NCBI GenBank assembly: GCA_945266285.1
Contig: CALYOP010000007.1
Span: 83,308-147,307 of the forward strand
Reading direction: 5' to 3'
Source: an uncultured Commensalibacter sp.
GTDB lineage: Bacteria > Pseudomonadota > Alphaproteobacteria > Acetobacterales > Acetobacteraceae
Length of the DNA: 64,000 bases
The position numbers and the translations under genes were made by a program. This document shows, piece after piece, positions 1 through 11,075 of the stretch; within the stretch, counting starts at the first letter, position 1; each line of letters begins with the position of its first letter. A model generated the notes under the pieces. That model did not search any database. It was not told the DNA's origin and worked only from the letters and a program-made list of their open reading frames with translations.

Positions 1-1120
1 TTTTTGCTAAAATGGTTGAGCGCGAATTACGACCAATATGAATCATTTTGGTACCGGTATCGGCTTGCTGATAACCATTGGTTACCGCGACCGAATAAAA
101 TTCACCCACCGATTCTTCACCTTGAAGTACACATGATGGATATTTCCAGGTTATTGCTGATCCTGTTTCCACCTGCGTCCATGAAATATGTGAGCGCGCA
201 CCACGACATGCACCGCGCTTCGTTACAAAATTATAAATACCCCCTTTTCCATTTTTATCGCCTGGATACCAATTCTGAACTGTCGAGTATTTAATAAATG
301 CATCTTCTAAAGCGATAAGTTCAACAACGGCCGCATGCAGTTGATTTTCATCACGTTGTGGCGCAGTACAACCTTCAAGATAAGAAACCGTTGCACGATC
401 ATCAGCAATGATTAACGTCCTTTCAAATTGCCCGGTGTTACGCGCATTAATTCTGAAATAGGTCGATAATTCCATCGGACATTTCACACCCTTAGGCACA
501 TAAACAAAAGAACCATCCGTGAACACCGCTGAATTCAATGCTGCATAAAAATTATCACCTTGTGATACAACACTACCCAAATATTTTTGTATCATTTCGG
601 GATATTGTCGTATTGCTTGAGAGATAGGACAGAAAATCACCCCAGCATCTGCGAGTGTTTTCTTAAATGTCGTCGCAACCGAAACACTATCAAATACAGC
701 GTCAATCGCTACGGGTGGGCGATTTTCATCAACTTCAACACCTGCAAGGATCGCTCTTTCTTTCAGTGGGATACCTAATTTTTCATAAGTCCGTAATAGC
801 TCTGGATCTACTTCATCCAAAGATTTGGGCGCTGTGTTCTTCTTTGGTGCCGCATAATAATGTAAATCTTGAAAATCGATTACAGGATGACGTACCTTAC
901 CCCACATCGGTGGTGTCATTGTTTTCCACAACCGGTAAGCCTTTAACCGCCATTCCAACATCCATTCGGGTTCTTGTTTTTTTTGCGAAATCAGCCGAAT
1001 AATAGATTCACTAAGACCTTTTGGCGCATAATCCATTTCAATATTGGTTTCAAATCCCCATTTATAGGAATCTTCTTCCAATTGTTTTCTTAAAGCCTGA
1101 TCTTGATTACGATCATTCAT
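1..1120 (-). CDS. sufB: Fe-S cluster assembly protein SufB (partial, C-terminus beyond window start)
   Basis: Reverse-strand frame from ATG at 1120 ([58 protein letters not shown]...) stays open to position 1; contains SufB-like [44 protein letters not shown] and YLEGCTAP. Confidence 0.95.
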   Translation of the reverse strand, partial: MNDRNQDQALRKQLEEDSYKWGFETNIEMDYAPKGLSESIIRLISQKKQEPEWMLEWRLKAYRLWKTMTPPMWGKVRHPVIDFQDLHYYAAPKKNTAPKSLDEVDPELLRTYEKLGIPLKERAILAGVEVDENRPPVAIDAVFDSVSVATTFKKTLADAGVIFCPISQAIRQYPEMIQKYLGSVVSQGDNFYAALNSAVFTDGSFVYVPKGVKCPMELSTYFRINARNTGQFERTLIIADDRATVSYLEGCTAPQRDENQLHAAVVELIALEDAFIKYSTVQNWYPGDKNGKGGIYNFVTKRGACRGARSHISWTQVETGSAITWKYPSCVLQGEESVGEFYSVAVTNGYQQADTGTKMIHIGRNSRSTILAK

Positions 1121-1123
1121 ACT

Positions 1124-1621
1124 CTATTCCGCTTCCTGCATAAAACATGTTTCCATCGATTGTTCTGAGGTTGAATTTGAATCAATTCGATCCCCCTCTG
1201 TTTCACTGACTAATTGATTTTCCATTTTATGATTCTTTAAATCGACAAGGCTAATACCACCCAATAAATCCTGAACTTTTTTGCTAATAAATCCCCATTT
1301 TTCAATTAAAGGGCATTTCAACATATCAGCGCGGCAGTGATTTTCATGACAGTCAACAATATTCAAAGGTCCATCGATTACCGTTATTACCTGTGCAATA
1401 GATATCGTCTCTAATGGTAACGTTAAAAAATAACCACTTTTAGGACCACGGCGTGACTGAACAATTTTGCCACGTGTAAGCAATTTCAATATTTTGGCTA
1501 CTGTTGGTTCAGGAATCCCTGTTTCCTGAGCCAAGATAGAGGAGGCGACTGTTTTTTGATGATAATCAAGTTTTATTAAGACAATCATCGCATAATCAGC
1601 CAGCTTAGATATCTTTAACAT
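1124..1621 (-). CDS. Rrf2 family transcriptional regulator, SUF-system type
   Basis: MLKISKLADYAMIVLIKL winged-helix start, Cys cluster CHENHCRADMLKC, 3 nt upstream of sufB. Confidence 0.9.
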   Translation of the reverse strand: MLKISKLADYAMIVLIKLDYHQKTVASSILAQETGIPEPTVAKILKLLTRGKIVQSRRGPKSGYFLTLPLETISIAQVITVIDGPLNIVDCHENHCRADMLKCPLIEKWGFISKKVQDLLGGISLVDLKNHKMENQLVSETEGDRIDSNSTSEQSMETCFMQEAE

Positions 1622-1695
1622 CTATAAAGCCTACTCCTTAAATCCATTGCACATTTAAATTGAACCTATTTCATAAATAAGTTTAAAAATATATA

Positions 1696-1710
1696 GGACT
1701 TTAGCAGTCC
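1696..1710. promoter_or_regulatory. Candidate IscR/Rrf2-type operator, GGACT-ttagc-AGTCC
   Basis: GACT-N5-AGTC palindromic core about 75 bp upstream of the Rrf2 gene. Confidence 0.4.
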
Positions 1711-1760
1711 ATTTAGAAGGATTCCAAGTTAAACATCAAATAAATTTGATAAATGAAGGT

Positions 1761-3062
1761 TTATCCAGCTATAGGGCCAAAACAGAAATGTAGGAAAAGA
1801 AACAAAGTTGCTCCTACGATAAATCCGACTATTGTCCCATTTATTCTTACATATTGAAGATCCTTACCAACACGGCATTCAATGCGTGTAATTAAAGAAT
1901 CAGGATCCCAATCCGAAACAACATTCGTAATAAAGTCGCTTAACCAGTTCCGAATATATGGCAAAGATTGTATGGCAACTTTATCAACATTATTTGAGAT
2001 TTTTTGACGGAACAATTGATCATTTTCAAGCTGTTTCGATAAATTAATCAAACCATCTTTAATTAATCCAGCAATCCAGCTTTCATCTTTTTGCATATCC
2101 TCTTCAATTAAATCGCGAATACGATGCCATAAATCACCCCGCCAACCTTTGATACTATCATGCGTAATAATTCCCGTAAGCGTTTCTGCAATACGGTTAC
2201 CCCGACTTGGATCTGCTTCGATTTGATCAATTTCTTCACGAATCCAACGTGTAAAACCTTCACGTAATTCGGAATTATCAGGATCAATGCGATCTAACTC
2301 CTGATTAATAGCGGTTAGAACTTTTGTTGCAATTGAACTTCCAATCATCCAACCTAAAACACGTCCACCCTGCTCTCGGACCCGTTCTTGAATAAGCTGA
2401 CGAAACGTTTCTTCCTTGGCTTTCAAACTATCTTTAAATAAAGCGAGCAAAAAAGAAAGAACTTCTTGGTGATGCCGATTATCAACCATTGCTCTTAATG
2501 CTCGTGCAACAAGCAATGATGCCGATTCACCACTGAATAATCGCGTAAAAAGACGCGTTATAACGGCACTTGCTCTTCCATCTTCCATACGATCAAGCAT
2601 TTTTGGCATCGCGCTAATCAATGCTTTGGTAATCATGTCGATTGTTGCAGGATTGGTAAAATATTTTGCCAAAATGCTAGCAATATCAACACGATGCAGC
2701 ATTTTTTTTACATCGCTTTGTGTAAACACATGATTTGCAACAAAATTACCCAACCCCTTACCTATTCTTTTTTGCTGCATCGGTAAAATCGCGGTATGTG
2801 GTATCGGTATTCCCATAGGATGTCGAAACAAAGCCGTCACTGCAAACCAATCTGCAAGGCCTCCGATAAATCCAGCTTGTGTTCCTGCACGTAAAATATG
2901 AAGCCAGAAATTATCATTGAAATAGCCATAATAAGGTATCAAATAACCAATAATGGTTAATAAACCCATCAAAATAAGTAAAAACGTCGCTATACGACGA
3001 TGACGTATAAACACTTCCCACGCTGGTTGATCAATTTCAGAAATTTTTCGCATCATGCTCAA
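1761..3062 (-). CDS. DUF445 domain-containing (YjiN-like) membrane protein
   Basis: N-terminal TM, GGLADWFAVTALFRHPMGIPIPHTAILP motif, C-terminal TM. Confidence 0.85.
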   Translation of the reverse strand: MSMMRKISEIDQPAWEVFIRHRRIATFLLILMGLLTIIGYLIPYYGYFNDNFWLHILRAGTQAGFIGGLADWFAVTALFRHPMGIPIPHTAILPMQQKRIGKGLGNFVANHVFTQSDVKKMLHRVDIASILAKYFTNPATIDMITKALISAMPKMLDRMEDGRASAVITRLFTRLFSGESASLLVARALRAMVDNRHHQEVLSFLLALFKDSLKAKEETFRQLIQERVREQGGRVLGWMIGSSIATKVLTAINQELDRIDPDNSELREGFTRWIREEIDQIEADPSRGNRIAETLTGIITHDSIKGWRGDLWHRIRDLIEEDMQKDESWIAGLIKDGLINLSKQLENDQLFRQKISNNVDKVAIQSLPYIRNWLSDFITNVVSDWDPDSLITRIECRVGKDLQYVRINGTIVGFIVGATLFLFLHFCFGPIAG

Positions 3063-3152
3063 ACTTTGCGTTTATAAAAATAACGATTATTTTATTTCTC
3101 ACTTGCGATATATAAAAGGAAGTGGATAAGCTCAAAAGGTTCCAAATTTTAA

Positions 3153-5981
3153 ATGAGTTTATTTCCAATGACCAATTCTAATCCTTCTATTTCTCCGCTT
3201 GATTCATTGGTTTCTTTAGCAATCCAGATTTTTTCAAAACAAGATACCGAAAGCACCGGTAACCCTGTTTTAGTTTTAACACAAAAAATTCACAATCGCT
3301 TAAAAACAGGCCGGCTTTCTTTTGAACAATTACAAGAAATTATTCAGAATTTACGCGATTCTGCATTTTTGTCACATGCGCAACATTTACATGATTATGT
3401 TGACGGCACTGAAGAGAAAATTATCGCTGACCGCCTGGATAGTATATCGAAACGAATAATTGAAAAAGCACAAATAAGTAAAAAAACTAAAGATAGCTTT
3501 CAATGCTTCAAAAATATGGTGGAGTCAAAACGCTTTGCGGCTGTCTTTACAGCACATCCAACTTTTGCTTTGGCCAATTCGGTTTATACGGCACTCGCCA
3601 ATATGGCGACCAATCCTATTGCCAATAAAAAAGGCATCCCATTTTTTACATCACATCGTCGCAATGCTCCGCCAACTTTAAATGAAGAACTCCAATTGGC
3701 TATCGAAACAATTGAACGCGGCAGAAATGCATTGGATTTATTAAACCGGCATATTTATTTAAACGCTCGTAAACATTGGCCTGATCAATGGACCAATTTA
3801 TACCCTCAACCCATTATTTTAAGTAGCTGGGTAGGTTATGATACGGATGGAAGAACCGATATCGGTTGGTGGGATAGTCTTCGCATCCGTCTTCAAATGA
3901 AAGCACTTCAACTGAAACGGCTACAAGATCAGCTTAGCCCGATTTATCACGGGGCTGATGAACTTAAAAATAAAATTACACTTGCTTTAAACGCTGTAAG
4001 AAAACAACAAGAAGCTTGCCCTACAGCACCCGATCCTGATAAATTTTCGGCATTCTCGCGCATTTTGATCGAAGGACGTGAAGAAGCCATTCATAATCCT
4101 GAAATGCTGACACCACTATTTGATCAAGCATTGCAGAATATCCCTGAAAATAACAAAATTGATTTATTAATTGCAAAAGCGGGTTTCTTTGCCCATGGGA
4201 TGAGCCTTGCCCATACGCATGTTCGCTTAAATTCCGTGCAGGTTCATAATATGGCACGGCAACGATTGGGAATTGTAAGTAATCCTGAAAACCCATCCCA
4301 TAGCCGTACATTATTTAATACGATTAACGAAGCTTTATATGAAGTTAAACCGGTTCCTGTTGATTTTGGTTCGCTTCTGATGGAACAAGCATCTGCATCG
4401 ACACTGATGATGATGCTAACTCAAATTACAAAACATATCGATAGTTCTACCCCAATCCGTTTTTTAATTGCAGAAACGGAAAGTGGATATACCCTTTTAG
4501 TTGCTCTTTGGTTGGCTCGTTTATTTGACATTGAGGATTTTGTTGAAATATCCCCCTTATTTGAGACCGATGAAGCATTAAGACACGGTGCAAATATTAT
4601 TGAACAAGCTTTACGTTCTCCCCATTGGCGCAATTATTTACGAAAAATCGGTAAACTTTGTTTACAATTTGGTTATTCGGATTCAGGCCGATTTATCGGA
4701 CAAATTGCAGCAACTTATCTCATTGAAAAATTGCGCAACAAAATTGTCAATCTACTTAAGAAATACGACTTAGTTGATGTTCAACTGGTTTTATTTGATA
4801 CCCATGGAGAAAGTATCGGGCGTGGTGGTCATCCATTTCGTCTTGATGACCGGCTAAAATATCTTTCACCACGTGCAACCGAATTACATTTATCCCATGC
4901 AGGAATTCAAACCCGTCAGGAAACAGCATTCCAAGGTGGTGATGGCTATCTTCTTTTTGGTTCGCAAGCTTTAGCCAATGCAACCATCAGTATTATTGCC
5001 AATCATATTTTTGATTTTAGTGAAAATATTGAAGATCCAATCTATCATGCAATGGATTTTAACGCTGATTTCTTCTCGAGTATTGTTGAATCGATGACGG
5101 CCTTGGTCGATGATAAAGGTTATGGTGCTTTATTGAGTGTCTTTGGCCCTGGACTTATTGATCGTACGGGTTCCCGTCCCGCTATTCGTCAAAGCGATAC
5201 AACCGCCACCAGCGCTCGCATTCGCCATCCACGTGAATTACGTGCCATTCCGAACAATGCTATTTTGCAGCAACTTGGCTGGTATGCCAATGTTTTACAG
5301 GGTTTAGGCACAGCCGCAACGGCTCATCCTGATATGTTTGAAGAAATGTTACAAAATAGTCCACGCTTTAAACGCTCATTAGATTTTGTTTATCATGCTT
5401 TAAAACATTCAAATGCTTCTGTATTACGAGCCATTATTTATATGCTGGATCCAGGATTTTGGCTTGATCGTGCTGCATTGGAAAAAGATTCAAATACTCA
5501 AGAATCTTATATAGCGCTTTCCCAAGGATTAAAGCGACTAAATGTATGGTCCAGTACGCAAGCAATGTTCCATCAATTACAAAAAGATCACATTGCTTTG
5601 TTATCGGTTTGGGAAAAAGCTCCAAATATGGAGATAGAAGAAATATTACTTCACGCTTTAAGATTAGTACTAATCGAAGAAATATGGATGCTTTCGACCA
5701 AAATCCCATATTTTTCACCACGCCACGATTTTACTCGTGAAGCACTTGATACCGCTGTTCTTAGTTTAGAGATTCCGACAGCACTTGATTTACTTCTTAA
5801 GGTCTTTCCTCAAGCTCCTGATCATGTACTTGATCTTTATTTTTATGAAACAAAGGGACCACGCCACGAAGGCGCTTATGCAATGGATGATCGAGAGATT
5901 TTTCAACCTATACGAAAGAATTTTAATCTATTACGTGAGATCAGTATCGCCCTTATTCACAAAAGTCATGCCTTTGGTTAA
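3153..5981 (+). CDS. Phosphoenolpyruvate carboxylase-like protein (divergent)
   Basis: 942 aa with PEPC-like landmarks FTAHPT, SWVGYDTDG, LFETDEAL, GYSDS, IGRGGHP, several of them altered. Confidence 0.75.
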   Translation: MSLFPMTNSNPSISPLDSLVSLAIQIFSKQDTESTGNPVLVLTQKIHNRLKTGRLSFEQLQEIIQNLRDSAFLSHAQHLHDYVDGTEEKIIADRLDSISKRIIEKAQISKKTKDSFQCFKNMVESKRFAAVFTAHPTFALANSVYTALANMATNPIANKKGIPFFTSHRRNAPPTLNEELQLAIETIERGRNALDLLNRHIYLNARKHWPDQWTNLYPQPIILSSWVGYDTDGRTDIGWWDSLRIRLQMKALQLKRLQDQLSPIYHGADELKNKITLALNAVRKQQEACPTAPDPDKFSAFSRILIEGREEAIHNPEMLTPLFDQALQNIPENNKIDLLIAKAGFFAHGMSLAHTHVRLNSVQVHNMARQRLGIVSNPENPSHSRTLFNTINEALYEVKPVPVDFGSLLMEQASASTLMMMLTQITKHIDSSTPIRFLIAETESGYTLLVALWLARLFDIEDFVEISPLFETDEALRHGANIIEQALRSPHWRNYLRKIGKLCLQFGYSDSGRFIGQIAATYLIEKLRNKIVNLLKKYDLVDVQLVLFDTHGESIGRGGHPFRLDDRLKYLSPRATELHLSHAGIQTRQETAFQGGDGYLLFGSQALANATISIIANHIFDFSENIEDPIYHAMDFNADFFSSIVESMTALVDDKGYGALLSVFGPGLIDRTGSRPAIRQSDTTATSARIRHPRELRAIPNNAILQQLGWYANVLQGLGTAATAHPDMFEEMLQNSPRFKRSLDFVYHALKHSNASVLRAIIYMLDPGFWLDRAALEKDSNTQESYIALSQGLKRLNVWSSTQAMFHQLQKDHIALLSVWEKAPNMEIEEILLHALRLVLIEEIWMLSTKIPYFSPRHDFTREALDTAVLSLEIPTALDLLLKVFPQAPDHVLDLYFYETKGPRHEGAYAMDDREIFQPIRKNFNLLREISIALIHKSHAFG

Positions 5982-6005
5982 CCATTTAACTTATTTTATG
6001 GATTC

Positions 6006-6046
6006 TCCCTTCTGTTACACCACATACTTTTATGAAACAGAAGGGA
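6006..6046 (+). terminator. Intrinsic terminator-like hairpin after the PEPC-like gene
   Basis: TCCCTTCTGTT ... AACAGAAGGGA inverted repeat; weak T tract. Confidence 0.5.
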
Positions 6047-6109
6047 ACTTCATTTCCTTATGAACCGTTGTCTAGTTACAGCGTAAAGCGTTATTCGTAA
6101 GGAGAAATT

Positions 6110-6367
6110 ATGCTTACTTTATTATGGGCAGTTATTGTGGGTTTTGTCGTTGGTAGCATTGCAAAATTTATTATGCCAGGTCGACAGCCTGCAGGATTTA
6201 TTGTTACGACATTACTGGGTATTGGCGGATCTGTAATCGGTACTTATTTAGGACAATTATTACATCTTTATCATGATGGTGAAAAAGCAGGATTTATATT
6301 CTCTCTTATCGGTGCGATTATTATTCTTTTTATTTATCAAAAACTATTTCGCGACCCTACACCATAG
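6110..6367 (+). CDS. GlsB/YeaQ/YmgE family (transglycosylase-associated) membrane protein
   Basis: 85 aa, three TM segments, GFVVGSIAKFIMPGRQPAGFIVTTLLGIGGSVIGTYLG. Confidence 0.9.
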   Translation: MLTLLWAVIVGFVVGSIAKFIMPGRQPAGFIVTTLLGIGGSVIGTYLGQLLHLYHDGEKAGFIFSLIGAIIILFIYQKLFRDPTP

Positions 6368-6393
6368 CTTACGAAATAAGTTAACAAACATAA

Positions 6394-6425
6394 AAAAGGC
6401 GGTGCCCATTTCTGGACACCGCCTT
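6394..6425. terminator. Bidirectional intrinsic terminator between convergent genes
   Basis: AAAGGCGGTGCCC atttct GGACACCGCCTTT, flanked by A/T runs. Confidence 0.8.
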
Positions 6426-6444
6426 TAATTTTAAATGCAATCTT

Positions 6445-8532
6445 TTACGCAGATTTAGCCATAATTTCATCAGCCACATTACGTGGAACTGGATCATAAT
6501 GATGGAACTGCATCGTAAAGGAAGCACGACCTTTGGTTAAAGAGCGCAAATTGGAAATATAACCAAACATTTCTTTCAAAGGCACTAATGCACGAACCAT
6601 GACCGTACTACCAGAAGTTTCCTGGCTTTGGATCATACCACGACGACGGTTCAAGTCACCAACAACGTCACCAACATGATCATTTGGAGTGGTAATTTCC
6701 ACATCCATAATAGGTTCAAGAATAACTGGACCCGCTTTCTTCAAACCTTCACGGAAACATGCTTTACCAGCAATTTCGAAGGCCAGTGATGAAGAGTCAA
6801 CATCATGATATTTACCATCTAACAAGGTAAACTTAAAGTCGACGGTTGGGAATCCAGCCAAAACCCCGGTAGAGGCTTGATTGCGGATACCTTTTTCAAC
6901 TGCAGGAATGTATTCTTTAGGAACAGCACCACCAACAATCTTGTTTTCAAAGATAATGCCTTCATTCCGTTCTACAGGTTCAAAAAGAATCTTAACTTCA
7001 GCAAACTGACCTGCACCACCAGATTGTTTTTTATGCGTATAGGTTTCTGTATGCGCTTGCGTGATTGTTTCACGATAAGCCACCTGAGGTGCACCAATAT
7101 TCGCATCAACATTATATTCACGACGCAGACGGTCGATAATAATGTCAAGGTGCAATTCACCCATACCCGAAAGAATGGTTTGACCTGTTTCCTGATCGGT
7201 TTTCAGCTGCAAAGAAGGATCTTCAGCTGCCAGCTTTTGTAAAGCAATTGTCATTTTTTCAACTGCTTCTTTTGTTTTTGGCTCAACAGAAATATCAATA
7301 ACTGGAACAGGGAAATGCATACGTTCCAAAACAACTGGATCAGCAGGATCGGCCAATGTGTCGCCAGTTTTCGTGTCTTTTAAACCAACGAAAGCAGCGA
7401 TATCCCCAGCATGGACTTCTTTGATTTCAATACGCTTATCCGCATGCATCTGGAAGATACGACCGATACGTTCTTTATGACCTTGTGTTGTATTCAAAAC
7501 GGAATCGCCAGAGCGTAAGATACCGCGATAAACACGAACGAAAGTTAATGTACCGTATTTGTCATTAATGATTTTAAATGCCAATCCTGCAAATTTTCCT
7601 TCTGGATCAACAGGAATAATTGGCAATGAATTTTCATCAACTTCTTCATCTTCAGGAGGTGCAATACGAATACCTTCAACATCATTCGGTGCTGGAAGAT
7701 AATCAATAATAGCATCAAGTAACGGCTGAACACCTTTATTTTTAAATGCAGTTCCGCACAAAACAGGACGGAATTCGCCGGAAATTGTGCCTTTTTTAAT
7801 ACATTTTTTTAAGGTTTCAGTAGAAACTTCACCTTTGTCGAAGTATTCTTCCATCGCAGCATTATCAACTGCTAAAGCGGTATCCAACAGATTTTGACGT
7901 GCTTCTTCGGCTTTTTCTTTCATATCGGCAGGAATTTCTTCGATATGATATTTCGCACCGAGATCATCACCTTCCCAGATAATTGCGTTCATCTCAACAA
8001 GATCAACCACACCTTGGAAATTATCTTCAATACCAATTGGTAACTGCAAAGGAATAGCAACGATATCGAGCTTGTCCTTTAAGGTACTAAAGGCATAATC
8101 AAAATTGGCACCCGTACGATCTAATTTGTTGATAAAGATAATACGTGGAACATTATAACGATCAGCTAAACGCCAATTGGTTTCTGATTGCGGTTGAACA
8201 CCAGCAACGCCTTCAATAATGAAAACAGCGCCATCAAGAACACGCAAGGAACGGTTAACTTCGATGTTAAAATCAATATGACCTGGAGTATCAATGATAT
8301 TGATACGATGTGCTTTCCATTCACAGGTAACAGCAGCAGAAGTAATCGTAATACCTCTTTCGCGTTCCTGTTCCATATAGTCAGTCGTGGTGTTCCCTTC
8401 GTGAACCTCACCAATCTTATGGGAGACACCAGTATAATATAGAATACGTTCAGTTGTCGTCGTTTTACCGGCGTCAATATGCGCAGTAATACCTATATTA
8501 CGGATTTTTGAAAGATCAGACTCGGCAGACAA
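6445..8532 (-). CDS. fusA: Elongation factor G
   Basis: [40 protein letters not shown]; start set to TTG at 8532 because GGAGG lies 8 nt upstream and the longer ORF (to 8577) adds a non-EF-G leader. Confidence 0.95.
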   Translation of the reverse strand: MSAESDLSKIRNIGITAHIDAGKTTTTERILYYTGVSHKIGEVHEGNTTTDYMEQERERGITITSAAVTCEWKAHRINIIDTPGHIDFNIEVNRSLRVLDGAVFIIEGVAGVQPQSETNWRLADRYNVPRIIFINKLDRTGANFDYAFSTLKDKLDIVAIPLQLPIGIEDNFQGVVDLVEMNAIIWEGDDLGAKYHIEEIPADMKEKAEEARQNLLDTALAVDNAAMEEYFDKGEVSTETLKKCIKKGTISGEFRPVLCGTAFKNKGVQPLLDAIIDYLPAPNDVEGIRIAPPEDEEVDENSLPIIPVDPEGKFAGLAFKIINDKYGTLTFVRVYRGILRSGDSVLNTTQGHKERIGRIFQMHADKRIEIKEVHAGDIAAFVGLKDTKTGDTLADPADPVVLERMHFPVPVIDISVEPKTKEAVEKMTIALQKLAAEDPSLQLKTDQETGQTILSGMGELHLDIIIDRLRREYNVDANIGAPQVAYRETITQAHTETYTHKKQSGGAGQFAEVKILFEPVERNEGIIFENKIVGGAVPKEYIPAVEKGIRNQASTGVLAGFPTVDFKFTLLDGKYHDVDSSSLAFEIAGKACFREGLKKAGPVILEPIMDVEITTPNDHVGDVVGDLNRRRGMIQSQETSGSTVMVRALVPLKEMFGYISNLRSLTKGRASFTMQFHHYDPVPRNVADEIMAKSA

Positions 8533-8631
8533 AGGAAAAACCTCCACAAACGATTTGGGGTATGACCTGCATACCAAAAAAATTTCTTAGAACCGCTTCG
8601 ATAATATTCTTGCGGCTTTATAATAATAAAC

Positions 8632-8654
8632 CTCTCTGTAAATAGTACAGAGAG
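8632..8654 (-). terminator. Hairpin downstream of rpmB
   Basis: CTCTCTGTA aatag TACAGAGAG inverted repeat; weak T tract. Confidence 0.45.
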
Positions 8655-8701
8655 TGTTTCTAAAAAAACGCGAACGAATGCCTTATGAACCAAAAGGTAG
8701 A

Positions 8702-9004
8702 TTAGGCAGAAGTTGCAACTTTTTTATCTTGAACCCGAAGAATACGGCGTTTAATGGCTAACGCTTCTTCTGGTAATTTACGATTCGGAGTATTTAACAG
8801 GAAATTATCCAATCCCCCATTATGTTCAACAGTACGCAAACCATGTGCTGTTGCACGTAAGCGAACCTGATGTCCTAAAATATCCGACATTAAAGAAGTT
8901 TCTTGCAAGTTTGGCAGGAAACGACGGCGATTTTTATTATTGGCGTGACTGACATTGTTTCCTGTCAGTACACCTTTGCCTGTGATCTGGCAACGGCGAG
9001 ACAT
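8702..9004 (-). CDS. rpmB: 50S ribosomal protein L28
   Basis: [34 protein letters not shown]; start at internal ATG. Confidence 0.95.
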   Translation of the reverse strand: MSRRCQITGKGVLTGNNVSHANNKNRRRFLPNLQETSLMSDILGHQVRLRATAHGLRTVEHNGGLDNFLLNTPNRKLPEEALAIKRRILRVQDKKVATSA

Positions 9005-9148
9005 TCTTTTATCCTCGGTAAAGAAAAGCCGATACATGGCGCTCGGCGATTTGAAAATATTACTTCGCTAATGACTAAAATTTCTTCATTAGTCAAGATA
9101 CACAGTGCATTTTTACAAAACAAATTTAAAAAAAACAAACAAATATAT

Positions 9149-10984
9149 TTATTTTTTATCCTGTTGCGCTTGTATAGCCCACATATTGGCATACAAACCT
9201 TCTTTTTCAAGAAGGGTTTTATGATTTCCCTGTTCTTTGATCATACCATCAACCATGACTAAAATTCGATCAGAATTGACAATAGTCGATAACCGATGCG
9301 CAATAATCAAAACGGTCCTTCCCATAGACACCATATGTAATGCTTGCTGAATTTCCTGTTCGGTTTGACTATCAAGTGCACTTGTAGCTTCATCCAAAAT
9401 AAGCACTCTTGGATTTTTTAAGATTGCACGCGCAATAGCTACACGCTGTTTTTCGCCTCCAGAAAGTTTTAACCCTCTTTCTCCAACCTTGGTTTGATAA
9501 CCATCGGGTAAGGAAATAATAAAATCATGAATTTGCGCTAATTGAGCTGCTTGATAAATGGCTTCCTTAGATGCCTGTAAATTACCATAAGCAATATTAT
9601 ATTCGATTGTATCATTGAATAGAACGGTATCCTGCGGCACTACGCCTATGGCCCCTCTTAGGTCTTCTTGTCGATAGCTTTGTAAATCATGACCCTCAAT
9701 TAAGATACTTCCCGAAGTAACGTCATAAAATCGGAATAAGAGCCGGCTTAAGGTCGATTTCCCTGCACCTGTAGGACCAACGACAGCGATTTGCTGACCC
9801 GGTTCAGCAATAAAGCTAATACCATGTAATATTTCCCGCTCAGGATTATAAGCAAAATGGACATCCCGAAATTCGATTTTTGCGGGACCAGCTTTGGTCA
9901 GTTGATCTGCCAAAGGTAATGCGTTTTTTTGATCTGGAATTTCTGGAGTTTCCGCCAATAAGGCAAACATATTTTCCAAATCCACAATAGAACGACGTAA
10001 ATTGGAATAGATACTACCCAAGAAATTGAGCGGTTGGTAAAGTTGTATCAAATAAGTATTGATTAATACGAATTTTCCGACTGAAAAAGCACCATTCATA
10101 ATATCTCTTGCAGCCATAAGCATAACGAGCGTCAAAGCAATTGCAATAATAAAGGATTGTCCAAAATTCAGCCCATTTAAACTTAACTGTGTTGTAATCG
10201 AAGCTTTTTCATAACGATGTAAGGCTTCATCATAACGCTTTATTTCGTGCTTTTCGTTACCAAAATATTTGACGGTTTCGTAATTTAAAAGACTATCCAA
10301 AGCTTTGTTATTTGCTTCGTTATTAATGTCATTCATTTTACGGCGGATCTGAATACGCCAAGATGTAAACAGAATCGTAAATAGGAAATAAGCACCAATT
10401 GCTAAACATACCGTCAGGCTATAATACCAATTGTAAAGCTTGGTGATGACTGCAATCACCATAAGCGCTTCAATTAGCGTAGGGATTATATTAAAAATCC
10501 CAATGCGAAAGATAGTTTCCACCCCTTCATTTCCACGCTCTATCGCACGTGTTATTGCTCCAGTTTGACGGTTAAGATGAAATTTGAGCGATAAATGATG
10601 CATATGCTCAAAACAGCGTAATGTGATAATTCGCGTAATCCGACATCGGAGGGGAGCAAATAAGCTATCTTTTAACTCTCCAAAAAAGCTAGAAAGAATA
10701 CGAACACCACCATATGCGATGATTAACCAAAACGGAATCATAGCCATTGCGTGTATTCGGTCTGTGGAAAGCAAATCAACAATTTTGCTATAAAAATACG
10801 GCACACATAATGCCATAACCTTAGCCGTAATCATTGAAATCGTCGCAGCAACCAAACCTATACGCATCTTAGGTTGATTACTCGGCCATAAATAAGACAA
10901 AAGTTCAATAATAGTTGACCATTCGGAACGTTCTGTCCGGTTTTTTGGAAAATCTGAAGATAAAGGTTTTGACATGCGTGTCAT
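9149..10984 (-). CDS. ATM1/ABCB7-type ABC transporter, fused ATP-binding/permease
   Basis: TM domain plus GPTGAGKSTLSRLL Walker A, LSGGEKQRVAIARAIL signature, LILDEATSALD Walker B. Start may be the internal ATG at 10975. Confidence 0.9.
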   Translation of the reverse strand: MTRMSKPLSSDFPKNRTERSEWSTIIELLSYLWPSNQPKMRIGLVAATISMITAKVMALCVPYFYSKIVDLLSTDRIHAMAMIPFWLIIAYGGVRILSSFFGELKDSLFAPLRCRITRIITLRCFEHMHHLSLKFHLNRQTGAITRAIERGNEGVETIFRIGIFNIIPTLIEALMVIAVITKLYNWYYSLTVCLAIGAYFLFTILFTSWRIQIRRKMNDINNEANNKALDSLLNYETVKYFGNEKHEIKRYDEALHRYEKASITTQLSLNGLNFGQSFIIAIALTLVMLMAARDIMNGAFSVGKFVLINTYLIQLYQPLNFLGSIYSNLRRSIVDLENMFALLAETPEIPDQKNALPLADQLTKAGPAKIEFRDVHFAYNPEREILHGISFIAEPGQQIAVVGPTGAGKSTLSRLLFRFYDVTSGSILIEGHDLQSYRQEDLRGAIGVVPQDTVLFNDTIEYNIAYGNLQASKEAIYQAAQLAQIHDFIISLPDGYQTKVGERGLKLSGGEKQRVAIARAILKNPRVLILDEATSALDSQTEQEIQQALHMVSMGRTVLIIAHRLSTIVNSDRILVMVDGMIKEQGNHKTLLEKEGLYANMWAIQAQQDKK

Positions 10985-11075
10985 ACGTTATAAAAAATTA
11001 GCATTGAAAAACAACAATTGTTAATATTGAACCTTATAAACTATTTGCCTTAAATCAAATCGAAATGACTATAAT

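Noticed and set aside
4-1002. Plus-strand ORFs at 4..294, 587..778 and 667..1002
   Set aside because: Antisense to the clear sufB frame on the minus strand; no recognisable protein character.
4021-5721. Several short ORFs opposite or out of frame within the PEPC-like gene
   Set aside because: Overlap a long intact coding frame; composition typical of shadow ORFs.
6877-8477. Short ORFs overlapping fusA on both strands
   Set aside because: Shadow ORFs of a highly conserved gene.
8903-9262. 119-aa plus-strand ORF across the rpmB/ABC-transporter gap
   Set aside because: Antisense to two well-supported genes; low-complexity hydrophobic translation, no RBS support.
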